From assembly GCF_002843605.1 (NCBI RefSeq), contig NZ_CP025263.1, positions 3,997,501-4,061,500 on the forward strand: 64,000 nt of DNA, read 5' to 3'. Positions 24,239-33,379 of the stretch are shown here, in pieces. A program made the translations under genes and the position numbers. The stretch is from Pseudomonas sp. S09G 359. Its GTDB lineage: Bacteria > Pseudomonadota > Gammaproteobacteria > Pseudomonadales > Pseudomonadaceae. Numbering within the stretch: position 1 is the stretch's first letter; every line of letters starts with the position of its first letter. Under the pieces are notes generated by a model, which was not told the origin of the DNA, did not search any database, and saw nothing but the letters and a program-made list of their open reading frames with translations.

Positions 24239-24781
24239 GTGCCCGGCGGCACAGTCGCGCGCAGGCAGCTGACTCTCTTGGCGGATGAAAAACTCCAGCT
24301 TTACCTGACCCACCGGGCCGCGCTGCTGGACTATGCCGCGCCCATCGTGGGCTGCCGCGCCCGCGCCGAGGACGTGGTGCAGGAGGCCTGGTTGCGCTTC
24401 AGCGGCCAGGATGAGCAGGCCGATATCCGCCACCCCGCCAGCTACCTGTACCGCATCGTGCGCAACCTGGCGCTGGACCTCACCCGCCGCAGCGCCACCG
24501 AGCGCGTGCAGCCAGGCGGGGATGAGTTGCTCAACGAGTTGCCCTCCAGCAGCGCCTCTCCCGAACGCGAAGTGAGCAGTCAGAACGAGCTGCAAGCCAT
24601 CTCCCGCGCCCTGGCCCAATTGCCCGAACGCACGCAACGCGCGTTTGAAATGCACCGCCTGGGCGGCTTCACCTTGCAGCAAGTGGCGGCGCAGCTGGGG
24701 GTGTCGACGGCATTGGTGCATCAACTGGTGCACGATGCCTTGCGCCATTGCATGGACTGCCTGGGAGACGACGATGACTGA
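24239..24781 (+). CDS. ECF sigma factor, FecI type
   Basis: 180 residues if it begins at GTG 24239; the start is uncertain and TTG 24278 is an alternative. Sigma-70 region 2 (YAAPIVGCRARAEDVVQEAWLRFSG, YLYRIVRNLALDLTRR) and region 4 (LPERTQRAFEMHRLGGFTLQQVAAQLGVSTALVHQLVHDAL) are complete. It should direct RNA polymerase to the TonB-receptor promoter at about 25889. It is preceded by a Fur box, and its stop overlaps fecR by 8 bp. Confidence 0.88.
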   Translation: MPGGTVARRQLTLLADEKLQLYLTHRAALLDYAAPIVGCRARAEDVVQEAWLRFSGQDEQADIRHPASYLYRIVRNLALDLTRRSATERVQPGGDELLNELPSSSASPEREVSSQNELQAISRALAQLPERTQRAFEMHRLGGFTLQQVAAQLGVSTALVHQLVHDALRHCMDCLGDDDD

Positions 24782-25853
24782 TCGATCAGGCGACTTTCTG
24801 AAAAACCGCAGCGCTGCTGCGTCTTTTGCAGTGAAGGGCGAATCCATGGGATCCTGCCCGCCGTTTTTTGCCTGCGGAGATGCTGCCTACATGCCCACCA
24901 AGGATTGCGCCAACGCTCGCCGCGACGAGGCCCTGGACTGGCTGATGCGCGTGCAACAGGCTCCGCTGGACGCGGACTTGCGGGTGCAGTTGGCCGCTTG
25001 GTGTGCCGTGGATGAGGCCAACGCCAAGGCCTACCGCAAGGCCGAGCGCGTGTGGCATTTGACCGGGCAACTGGCGCCAGCCATCGCTGCGCCAGCCATC
25101 ACTGCTCCGATCACCGCAGCGCCACGGCCAATCGCGCGCCCACGGCGTACCCGACGCTGGGTCGCCGCCGCCCTCGCCGCCTGCCTGGTCGTGGCCCTGG
25201 CGCCGAGCCTGCTGTTGCGCTGGCAAGCCGACTACCGCACCGGTGCCGGTGAAACCCTGGATATCACCCTCAGCGACGGCAGCGTGGTGCAGTTGGACAG
25301 CCATTCGGCCATCGCCGTAGACCTCGCCGGTCACCATCGCGATGTGCGGTTGCTGGCCGGCCAGGCGTTTTTCAAGGTGATGCCGGACAAGAGCAAACCC
25401 TTTCATGTGCTGACCCAGACCTTGCGGGTGACGGTCACCGGCACCGCGTTCAACGTCGATGCCCAACCGGGCAACCCAAGCGTGGCGGTGCAACAAGGCG
25501 CGGTGAATGTCGACGACGGCCCGACCCGTCGCCCCCTCGCCAGCCTGGTACCGGGCCAGCGCCTGAACTATCGCGCCGGCCACGCGGAGGTCAACACCTT
25601 CACCCCGAGCCAGGCCGCGCCGTGGCGCCAGGGGCAGTTGATTGCCGATGACCTGCCGATCAGCGAAGTGCTCGAACAGCTGCGCCGCTACACCCCCGCG
25701 ATCATTGTGTTGCGCGACGCCAAGCTCGGCGCGCAACGGGTCACCGGCGTGTACGACCTGCGCAAACCCCAGGCGGCACTGCAAGCCGTGCTGCAACCGT
25801 ATGGCGCCAAAGTGCGCGCCTACAGCCCGTGGCTGCTGGTGCTGAGCCGGTAA
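24774..25853 (+). CDS. FecR-like anti-sigma/signal transducer
   Basis: 359 residues from the ATG at 24774 overlapping the sigma gene. A DUF4880 domain starts only at about residue 40 (NARRDEALDWLMRVQQAP), after an unusual Cys-containing extension, so ATG 24891 is an alternative start. A transmembrane helix at about 140 (WVAAALAACLVVALAPSLLLRW), then the periplasmic FecR domain (LDITLSDGSVVQLDSHSAIAV, FHVLTQTLRVTVTGTAFNV) and a C-terminal STN-like DUF4974 segment. Transmits receptor occupancy to the sigma factor. Confidence 0.88.
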   Translation: MTDRSGDFLKNRSAAASFAVKGESMGSCPPFFACGDAAYMPTKDCANARRDEALDWLMRVQQAPLDADLRVQLAAWCAVDEANAKAYRKAERVWHLTGQLAPAIAAPAITAPITAAPRPIARPRRTRRWVAAALAACLVVALAPSLLLRWQADYRTGAGETLDITLSDGSVVQLDSHSAIAVDLAGHHRDVRLLAGQAFFKVMPDKSKPFHVLTQTLRVTVTGTAFNVDAQPGNPSVAVQQGAVNVDDGPTRRPLASLVPGQRLNYRAGHAEVNTFTPSQAAPWRQGQLIADDLPISEVLEQLRRYTPAIIVLRDAKLGAQRVTGVYDLRKPQAALQAVLQPYGAKVRAYSPWLLVLSR

Positions 25854-25888
25854 ATTTCCCGCCTGGAAAAATATTTCATATTTTTTCT

Positions 25889-25914
25889 GAAAATCCCCCG
25901 CGCTGTCCCGTCTT
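25889..25914 (+). promoter_or_regulatory. Candidate FecI-type sigma promoter
   Basis: GAAAAT-N14-CGTCTT resembles the -35/-10 elements used by iron-starvation ECF sigma factors and lies 75 bp before the receptor gene. Spacing is slightly short, so it is tentative. Confidence 0.45.
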
Positions 25915-25989
25915 CTGTTCCGCGCGCAGCAATTGAGATTTATTCGTATTCATTGACTGGCCGGTTTTTGCCGGCGCGGGGATCTTTGC

Positions 25990-28812
25990 ATGACTCACAC
26001 CCTTCACCGCTTGCCTGGGCAGCGCGGGCCCTGGCCGCTGCGCCTGAAACAAACCGCTGGCGCCGGTTTGCTCGGTCTGTGCTGCGCGTTCGGCGCAGTG
26101 CCACCGGCCTTGGCGCAGGCACAAACCGCAGATAAAGCCGCGCACGGTTTCAGCATCCCGGCCCAACCCTTGGCGGGCGCCTTGATCGCCTTCGGCCAAC
26201 AGAGCGGCCAACAGGTGAGTGTCGACCCGCAACTGGTCAAGGGCGTCAGCTCCCCCGGCGTGAACGGTGACATGAGCAACGACGCCGCCCTCGCCTACCT
26301 GCTGCAGGGCACCGGCATCGGCTGGGGTTACCAGGATGGCGCGCTGGTGTTCCATCGCCTGGCCAGCGCCGATGCCGGGCCGGTGATGCTGGACAACACC
26401 ATCGTGCTGGGCTTCACCGAAGAGAATTCGTTCCAGGGCGCCACCGTGATCGACCAACGGGCGATCCAGGCCTTTCCCGGTGCCAACGGCGACATCACCA
26501 CGCTGCTGCAAATGCACCCCGCCGTGCAGTTCAGCAGCGAACAGAAAAGCTCCAACACCCCTGGTGAAATCGACCCGGCCGACATCAGCATCAACGGCGC
26601 CAAGTTCTACCAGAACAACTTCATGATCGATGGCATATCGATTAACAACGATATCGACCCCGGCGCCCACGGCTACAACGAAACCCGCCAGTTCGACGCC
26701 GCCCCCAGCCGCTCCCACGGCATCGCCCTGGACGCCGACCTGCTGCAGGAAGTGAAGGTCTACGACAGCAACGTGCCCGCCGAATACGGTGGTTTCAACG
26801 GCGGCGTGGTGGATGCGATCACCCGTCGCCCCAGCCAGGACCTGCACGGCAAGGTGTCCTATTCGATGACCCGTTCGGAGTGGACCAAATACCACATCAC
26901 CGCCCAGGACCAGGAAGCGTTCGACAACGCGTCCAACGAGCAGTACCAGCCTGACGTCAAGAAAACCACGATGCGCGGCATGCTCGAAGGCCACCTCACC
27001 GAAGACTTCGGCGGGATTCTGAGTTTTTCGCAAAAGCGCTCGGTGATCCCGTTGAACCGCTATGCCGACGGCTACACCAGCCCCAATGGCGACAACGAAA
27101 AAGACCAGACGCGCCAGCTCGACAACTACATGCTCAAGACCTACTGGAACGTTAACGACCGCCTGAGCCTGGACGCCTCGTTTATCAAGGCGCCGCAGGA
27201 AAACACCTATTTCCGCGAGAACTACATCAACTCCGGTTTCACTAATGTCAACGGCGGCTGGCAGGGTTCGCTCAAGGCCGTGTGGGAAGGTGACTCGGCG
27301 CGCTGGACCCACACCGTGGCGCTGACCGACCTGAATAGCTCACGTGAATCCGAGGCCACCGACATGATCGGCTGGTACTACTCCAGCGTGAAAAACTGGG
27401 GCATCCCACTGTCCACTACCTCGCGCAGCGGCGAAGGCGCGTACGGCGACCTGGACCAGACCCAGCGCGGCATCGACTACAAGCTCAAGGCCGAGTGGCA
27501 GGCGTTCAACTGGGGCGGTGCCGAGCATCAGTTCACCGGCGGCATGGAGCTGACCCGTAACCACGCCACCTGGGAACGCGGCACCGCCGCCACCTCGGCG
27601 CTGGTGGGGCGGCGCGACAATATCGCCACCTGCCTCAACAACGACCCGCTCTGCTCCATCGGCCTGATGCTCAACGGCAACACGCGCCAATGGGCCAACA
27701 CCATCAACGTGTATGGCGCCGGCAAGCTGGACCTCACCGAAACCAAATACGCGTTCCACCTGCAAGACGCCATCCAGATCGGCAAGCTCGGCCTGCGCCC
27801 CGGCGTGCGCTTCGAGGGCGACGATTACATGGAGGACAAAAACCTCGCGCCACGTTTTGCCGGTGACTACGACTTCTTCGGCGACCGCAGCACCGTGCTG
27901 GTCTTCGGCGCCAACCGCTACTACGGGCGCAACCTGTTCAAGTATCGCCTTGCCGATGGCCGCCAGGCGTTCAACACGCGCTACACCCGCACCACCCAGG
28001 GCGGCGCCTGGACCGCCGTGCAGGGCAAGAACCAGAACAAGTTCTCCGACCTCAACGTGCCCTATGACGATGAGTGGACGCTGGGACTCGATCAGGTGTG
28101 GCTCGACACCGACTTTCGCCTGAAATACGTGCACCGCGAAGGCAAGGACCAGATCGTGCGCGCCTCCAACCGTGTGCTGGGCACCGGCGCAGCTGCCGGT
28201 TACGACACCATCTACTACACCTACACCAACGCCGGCTCCAGCGAGACCGACAACATCAGCCTGACCATCACGCCCAAGCAGGAATTCAAATGGCAGGGCA
28301 CTCGCACCAGCGTGCAGGCGGCGTTTGACTGGTCACAAACCAAGGACGGCTACGGCACCTATGAGTCGATCGTCGATGCCGGCGAGTTCGCCGACGACGA
28401 CGTGATCTACGACGGCAAGCGCATGGCCTACAGCGAACTGCCCGCCGGCGATTTCAACCGCCCCTGGACCGCGCGCCTGACCACCATCACCGAGATCCCG
28501 CAATGGCACCTCACCGTCAGCAACTTCCTGCGCTATCGCGGCGCCTACGAACAAATCGTCGAAACCAGCGCCACCGCCGTGATCGGTGACGAGACCCTTG
28601 CGGTGTATGACTCCGCCGAGGTCAAGGCCGCGCCCACCTGGGATATGCGCGTTAGTTGGGAGATCCCCACTGGCAAGGACCAGGCGCTGTTTGCCGCCGT
28701 GGATATCACCAACGTCACCGACCACGTCAACGAGATCGTCGGTAAAAACAGCTCCGTCGTTTCCTATGAGATCGGCCGCCAATACTGGCTGGAAGTCGGC
28801 TACCGCTTCTGA
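25990..28812 (+). CDS. TonB-dependent receptor with STN signalling domain
   Basis: 940 residues. Signal peptide (cleavage near PPALAQA), STN domain (about 52-120; FSIPAQPLAGALIAFGQQSGQQVSVD) that contacts FecR, plug (about 140-280; ISINGAKFYQNNFMIDGISINND, AEYGGFNGGVVDAITRR) and a large beta-barrel ending in the outer-membrane terminal Phe (WLEVGYRF). Long for the family. The next two genes encode a protease and an ABC protein as in FusA/YddB loci, so the ligand may be a protein or peptide rather than a siderophore. Confidence 0.92.
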   Translation: MTHTLHRLPGQRGPWPLRLKQTAGAGLLGLCCAFGAVPPALAQAQTADKAAHGFSIPAQPLAGALIAFGQQSGQQVSVDPQLVKGVSSPGVNGDMSNDAALAYLLQGTGIGWGYQDGALVFHRLASADAGPVMLDNTIVLGFTEENSFQGATVIDQRAIQAFPGANGDITTLLQMHPAVQFSSEQKSSNTPGEIDPADISINGAKFYQNNFMIDGISINNDIDPGAHGYNETRQFDAAPSRSHGIALDADLLQEVKVYDSNVPAEYGGFNGGVVDAITRRPSQDLHGKVSYSMTRSEWTKYHITAQDQEAFDNASNEQYQPDVKKTTMRGMLEGHLTEDFGGILSFSQKRSVIPLNRYADGYTSPNGDNEKDQTRQLDNYMLKTYWNVNDRLSLDASFIKAPQENTYFRENYINSGFTNVNGGWQGSLKAVWEGDSARWTHTVALTDLNSSRESEATDMIGWYYSSVKNWGIPLSTTSRSGEGAYGDLDQTQRGIDYKLKAEWQAFNWGGAEHQFTGGMELTRNHATWERGTAATSALVGRRDNIATCLNNDPLCSIGLMLNGNTRQWANTINVYGAGKLDLTETKYAFHLQDAIQIGKLGLRPGVRFEGDDYMEDKNLAPRFAGDYDFFGDRSTVLVFGANRYYGRNLFKYRLADGRQAFNTRYTRTTQGGAWTAVQGKNQNKFSDLNVPYDDEWTLGLDQVWLDTDFRLKYVHREGKDQIVRASNRVLGTGAAAGYDTIYYTYTNAGSSETDNISLTITPKQEFKWQGTRTSVQAAFDWSQTKDGYGTYESIVDAGEFADDDVIYDGKRMAYSELPAGDFNRPWTARLTTITEIPQWHLTVSNFLRYRGAYEQIVETSATAVIGDETLAVYDSAEVKAAPTWDMRVSWEIPTGKDQALFAAVDITNVTDHVNEIVGKNSSVVSYEIGRQYWLEVGYRF

Positions 28813-28841
28813 TCCAACCCCTGATTAGCCTGGATACCTTA

Positions 28842-31598
28842 ATGAACAAGATTCTTGCAGGCCTGCTCGGCCCGCTGCTGCTGTGCGCCTGCGCATCGCC
28901 CGTGACCGAAACGCCGCTGCCGTGGGCCCCGCAGGTGGTGCGCGGCACACTGGCCAATGGCTTGGAATACCGCTTGGTGCGCGACACCAGCCAGGCCGGC
29001 CGCCTGGACCTGCGCCTGACCGTGCGCGCCGGCTCCGTGGACGAAGACGACGACCAGGTCGGCGTGGCGCATATGCTCGAACACCTGACCTTTCGCAGCC
29101 GCGCGGGCCAACCCACGGATTTGCGCGCACAGATGAGCGCCCTGGGTTGGGTGCAAGGCCGCAATTTCAACGCCGTGACCAGCTACGACCGCACCCAGTA
29201 CCTGCTCAGCCCCATGGCTGGCAGTACGCAAACGCCGGTGGCCTTGGAGAAACTCGCGCAGCTGGTATTCGCCGGCGACTACAGTGCCGCCGACCTGGAG
29301 CGCGAACGCCCTATCGTTATCGAGGAATGGCGCGGTGGCCTCGGTGTAGCGCAGCGCATGAATGACCAGCGCGCGGCGTCGCAGCGGGTTGGCTCGCGCT
29401 ACCCGGAGCACCGCACCATCGGCAATGAAACGGCGATCCGCAAAGCTTCGCTGGGCGCGTTGCAACGCTTTCAACAACGCTGGTACGTGCCCAACAACAT
29501 GATTTTGTCGGTAGTCGGCGACTTCGAGCCACAGCAGTTGGCGCAGCAGATTCAGCAAGCCTTTGGCGCCCCAGCCGCGAAGGCCTTGCCCGAGCGCGAG
29601 CACCGCGAACTGCCCCTCGATGGCCAGCTGAAAATCTTCCGCCTGCAAGACCCGCAAACCGGCAGCAACCAAGTGTCGCTGCTGTTTCGCCTGCATGAGC
29701 CGGACAGCCGTGGCGCCACCGCCGATGCGACCCGCGAACGCTTGATCGATCGCATCACCCTCTCGGCCCTGTTGGCCCAACTGCGCCGCCAACCGCTGCA
29801 ACCTGGCGTACGCAGCCTGACCGCGCAAAAGACCCTGATCGGTGATCATTCCAGCGTGCTCGGCGTCGCCGCCGGTGTGGAAGGCCCCCACCACGACGCC
29901 GCCTTACAACAGCTGCTGACCGAACTGGAACGCCTGCGCCAGCACGGCCTCACCGCGCAGGACCTGGCGGTTGAGCAGGCGAAGATCCGGCAACTGGCGG
30001 ACGGCATGTTGGCCAAAGATGAGTCGCGCACCTTCGAGCAATGGGTGACCACACTCAACGATGCCGCCGTGCAGAACCGTAGCGTGGTGGCCCCGCATCA
30101 GATCGCCCAATTGTCCCTGCGCGCCCTCGACAGCATCGACCTCGCGGCGATCAACACGCGCCTGCAACGCTGGCTGAACAGCCCCGACCAGGTGCTGCAA
30201 CTGACCGCGCCGGGCAATAGCGTGGTGCGTTTGCCAAGTGTGGACGAAGTGCAGCACCTGCGCGCAAGCATCGCCCAGACCTCCCTGACGGCGCCCCAGC
30301 TTGCCGCACCCGAAGCAGCGCCGAGCGTGACCTTCACGCCGCCGGCTGCCGGGCAACCCGGCCAGGTCACGGCTAAACGCCGGTTTGCTGCCGAACAGGT
30401 TGAACACTGGCAACTGAGCAATGGCGACCGCCTGGTGTGGCTGCGGCGCAATGCCGAAAATGGCCAGTGGCGCCTGCAAGCCGAATCGGCCGCCGGCTTC
30501 AACCGCCGCGACGTGCCAGGCTGGCGCCTGCAAATGGCCGCGCAACTGGGCAGCGAAAGCGGCGCCGCAGGGCTGCAGGCCTGGCGTAAACAGCACAAGG
30601 CGACCCTGAGCCTGGAGCACAGCGCCACGCGCTTGCAGTTGAACGCGAGCAGTCAGCCGTCGCTCGCCGCCTTCACCAGCGTGCTGCAAAGCTATCGCCA
30701 GAGCCAGGTCAATGCCGTGATCGACGAGGCGTTGTTCAGTGCCGCACGGGATGATTTGCTCAGCCGCGCCAGCACCCGACCGGACGCCATCGCCGTCGCC
30801 CGACGTGAACTGCGCTACGGCGCGGACACCTGGCAAAACCCCGATCAGCAAGCACTGGAACCGCTACAGGCAACCACGCTGACCGAGGACTGGCAGCAAT
30901 TGGTCCAGGCCCCGGTAACCTACTACCTGATGGCCGATATCGACCCCGCCCACCTGGAAAGCGCGGTAGGCGAACAACTGGCGAACATCCCGCGCCGCGC
31001 TGCACACGCCACCCGCCCTGCCCTGCAACTGCCCGGTCAACGCCGTGCCGACCTGGCCGTGGCTCTGGAACCGCGCGTAGTACTCGAAGCCAGCAGCTTC
31101 AGCGAACACGCCTGGTCGCCCGAGGCCGCCGCCCGCGTCGCCGCACTGCGTGAGCTGGCCAACCAAAAGCTCAAGCAGCGCCTGCGCGGCGAAGCGTCTG
31201 GCGTTTACCGCCTGCGTTTCGACAGCGAGTTGAACCCCGACACCCAGCGCATCGAAAGCCAGTTGAGCTTCACCTGTGATCCCCAGCGCGCTGAGGAGTT
31301 GTGGGCCCTGGCCCAGCAAACCCTGGCACAACTGGGCCAATCGGTAGACGCCAAATGGGTCGCAGGCGAACGTGCCGAACTGCGCCGCCAGGAGAAAAAG
31401 CGCCTGGTCGACCCCACCACCCAGTGGCGCCGCCTGCTGCTCAGCGAACACCAATGGCAAGACCCGCGCTACCTGAGCCGCCAGACCGCGCTGCCGGACG
31501 GGCTGCGCATCGAGCTGCTCAAACCCTTGGCGAGCGAGCTGTTCCCGGCGGATAACCAGGTGCTGCTGCGCGTGCTGCCCAAGGCGAACGCTGAATGA
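28842..31598 (+). CDS. M16 family zinc metalloprotease, lipoprotein (FusC/PqqL-like)
   Basis: 918 residues. Short signal with probable lipobox LCAC (Cys 17). The inverted zinc motif HMLEH is at residues 77-81, with the downstream Glu ligand near 161 (ERPIVIEEW). Two tandem M16 halves (about 30-480 and 495-918) form the clamshell. Relatives FusC and PqqL digest imported ferredoxin-type proteins in the periplasm. Begins 29 bp after the receptor stop and overlaps the next gene by 4 bp (ATGA), so it is one operon. Confidence 0.9.
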   Translation: MNKILAGLLGPLLLCACASPVTETPLPWAPQVVRGTLANGLEYRLVRDTSQAGRLDLRLTVRAGSVDEDDDQVGVAHMLEHLTFRSRAGQPTDLRAQMSALGWVQGRNFNAVTSYDRTQYLLSPMAGSTQTPVALEKLAQLVFAGDYSAADLERERPIVIEEWRGGLGVAQRMNDQRAASQRVGSRYPEHRTIGNETAIRKASLGALQRFQQRWYVPNNMILSVVGDFEPQQLAQQIQQAFGAPAAKALPEREHRELPLDGQLKIFRLQDPQTGSNQVSLLFRLHEPDSRGATADATRERLIDRITLSALLAQLRRQPLQPGVRSLTAQKTLIGDHSSVLGVAAGVEGPHHDAALQQLLTELERLRQHGLTAQDLAVEQAKIRQLADGMLAKDESRTFEQWVTTLNDAAVQNRSVVAPHQIAQLSLRALDSIDLAAINTRLQRWLNSPDQVLQLTAPGNSVVRLPSVDEVQHLRASIAQTSLTAPQLAAPEAAPSVTFTPPAAGQPGQVTAKRRFAAEQVEHWQLSNGDRLVWLRRNAENGQWRLQAESAAGFNRRDVPGWRLQMAAQLGSESGAAGLQAWRKQHKATLSLEHSATRLQLNASSQPSLAAFTSVLQSYRQSQVNAVIDEALFSAARDDLLSRASTRPDAIAVARRELRYGADTWQNPDQQALEPLQATTLTEDWQQLVQAPVTYYLMADIDPAHLESAVGEQLANIPRRAAHATRPALQLPGQRRADLAVALEPRVVLEASSFSEHAWSPEAAARVAALRELANQKLKQRLRGEASGVYRLRFDSELNPDTQRIESQLSFTCDPQRAEELWALAQQTLAQLGQSVDAKWVAGERAELRRQEKKRLVDPTTQWRRLLLSEHQWQDPRYLSRQTALPDGLRIELLKPLASELFPADNQVLLRVLPKANAE

Positions 31599-33379
31599 AA
31601 AGCCTGCGTACGTTCTACCGCCTGGCCGCGCCGTTCTGGCGCCAACGCTCACAGTGGCTGGGCTGGCTGATGCTCGCCGGCATCATCGGCATGGGCCTGC
31701 TGCTGGTGCAGATCAACGTGTTGATCAATGCCTGGAGCAAATCCTTCTACGACACCCTGAGCGCGTTTGACACCCCCGCCTTGTACGCGCTGATGGGCCG
31801 CTACGTGATCTACCTGAGTGCCTATGTGGTAATCGTGGTGGCACTGGACTGGGTACGCAAAGCCCTGGTGCTGCGTTGGCGCCAGGCCATGACCGAGCAT
31901 TTCACCCACGCCTGGCTGGCCGACCAAGCCTTCTACCGCCTGGGGTTGAACGGCGAGCCGGACAACCCTGATCAGCGCATCAGCGAAGACGTGGACATGG
32001 TCGCCGACTTGAGCGTAGAGCTGGTGGCGTCGTTCATTGTCAACATGGCCCAGGTCGGCGCGTTCATGAGCATCCTGTGGCAACTGTCCGGGGTGCAGAC
32101 CTTCAGCCTCGGCGAATACAGCATCACCGTGTCGGGTTACCTGGTGTGGATTGTGCTGCTGTATACCCTGGCCGGCAGCCTGATCACCCATTGGGTCGGC
32201 CGCCCGTTGCACCGTTTGAATGTGGACCGCCAACACTACGAGGCGGACTTTCGCGCCAGCCTGTTGCGCAAGCGCGAGCACGCCGAGCAGATCGCCCTGT
32301 ACCGTGGCGAAGCCGTGGAGCGCCAGCACCTGGCCGAGCGCTTCGGCGCGATTGCGCGCAATTGGCGCCAGTTGATGGGCCGCGAGCGCAACCTCAGCCT
32401 GTTTGTCGTCAGTTACGAGCGGTTGAGCCTGATTATTCCGGTGTTTGCCGCCCTGCCTGCATTTCTGGCCAAGACCATCACCCTGGGCGGGCTGATGCAG
32501 ATCCGCAGCGCGTTCAGCGCAGTGCAAGGTTCCCTCAGTTGGTTCATCAAGCTGTACCCCAAGTTGATGCGCTGGAGTTCGGCGGTGGAGCGGCTGGGCC
32601 AGTTTGAACAGGCGATTGCCGCCAGCCGTTGTCAGGCCAAGGCGCCGGTGGTGGGCGATTGCTTGTGCATCAGCGGCCTCGACGTACTGCGCCCGGACGC
32701 CGGCGTACTGCTGGCGGACGTATCGGTGCAGGTGAACCAGGGCGAATGGCTATTGATCGCCGGGCGCAGCGGCATTGGCAAATCGACCTTGCTGCGCACC
32801 TTGCAGGGCATCTGGCCGTACTGCCGTGGCGGCTGGCAATTGCCGCCGGGGCGCAGCCTGTTAGTGCCGCAAAAGCCCTATCTACCGAGCATGCCGTTGC
32901 GCAACCTGCTGGCGTATCCGGCGGTTGAGGTGCCCAGTACGGCGCGTTTGATTGCGGTGTTGCAGCAAGTGGGCCTGGCGGGTTTGGCACAGCGCCTGGA
33001 TGAGCAAAGCGAATGGGCGCGGGAACTGTCCGGCGGCGAGCAACAGCGCATCGGCCTGGCGCGGGCGCTGCTGTACGCGCCCGACACCTTGTACCTGGAT
33101 GAAGCCACCAACCAACTCGACGAGGCCAGTGCACACGCCTTATTGGTGTTGCTGCGCGCGCAACTGCCGGGCTGCACCGTGATCGGCATCAGCCATCAGG
33201 CGGCATTGGCGGCGCTGTTCGATCGTACGTGGTTGCCGTCTATAGAGCCTGGGAGCCCATCGCCTTCATCAACACCAGGTCGCGCGCATAAATATCCGGC
33301 GCATACACCAGGCCACCCTGGCGATCCACTTCCACCGTCCAGTAGCCCAATAGCACCGGCACCGGGGTGGCCAGCCTGA
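31595..33379 (+). CDS. ABC transporter, SbmA/YddA-type membrane domain fused to ATPase
   Basis: 594 residues. Six-helix ABC_membrane_2 domain (about 1-330; SFYDTLSAFDTPALYALMGRY, NPDQRISEDVDMVADLSVEL) as in YddA/SbmA/BacA and FusD, then ATPase with Walker A AGRSGIGKST, signature LSGGEQQR and Walker B DTLYLDEATN. The last ~46 residues (Pro/Ser-rich) come from read-through antisense to the neighbouring transpeptidase gene: a 140-bp convergent overlap. Likely moves peptide products into or out of the cytosol. Confidence 0.9.
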   Translation: MKSLRTFYRLAAPFWRQRSQWLGWLMLAGIIGMGLLLVQINVLINAWSKSFYDTLSAFDTPALYALMGRYVIYLSAYVVIVVALDWVRKALVLRWRQAMTEHFTHAWLADQAFYRLGLNGEPDNPDQRISEDVDMVADLSVELVASFIVNMAQVGAFMSILWQLSGVQTFSLGEYSITVSGYLVWIVLLYTLAGSLITHWVGRPLHRLNVDRQHYEADFRASLLRKREHAEQIALYRGEAVERQHLAERFGAIARNWRQLMGRERNLSLFVVSYERLSLIIPVFAALPAFLAKTITLGGLMQIRSAFSAVQGSLSWFIKLYPKLMRWSSAVERLGQFEQAIAASRCQAKAPVVGDCLCISGLDVLRPDAGVLLADVSVQVNQGEWLLIAGRSGIGKSTLLRTLQGIWPYCRGGWQLPPGRSLLVPQKPYLPSMPLRNLLAYPAVEVPSTARLIAVLQQVGLAGLAQRLDEQSEWARELSGGEQQRIGLARALLYAPDTLYLDEATNQLDEASAHALLVLLRAQLPGCTVIGISHQAALAALFDRTWLPSIEPGSPSPSSTPGRAHKYPAHTPGHPGDPLPPSSSPIAPAPGWPA

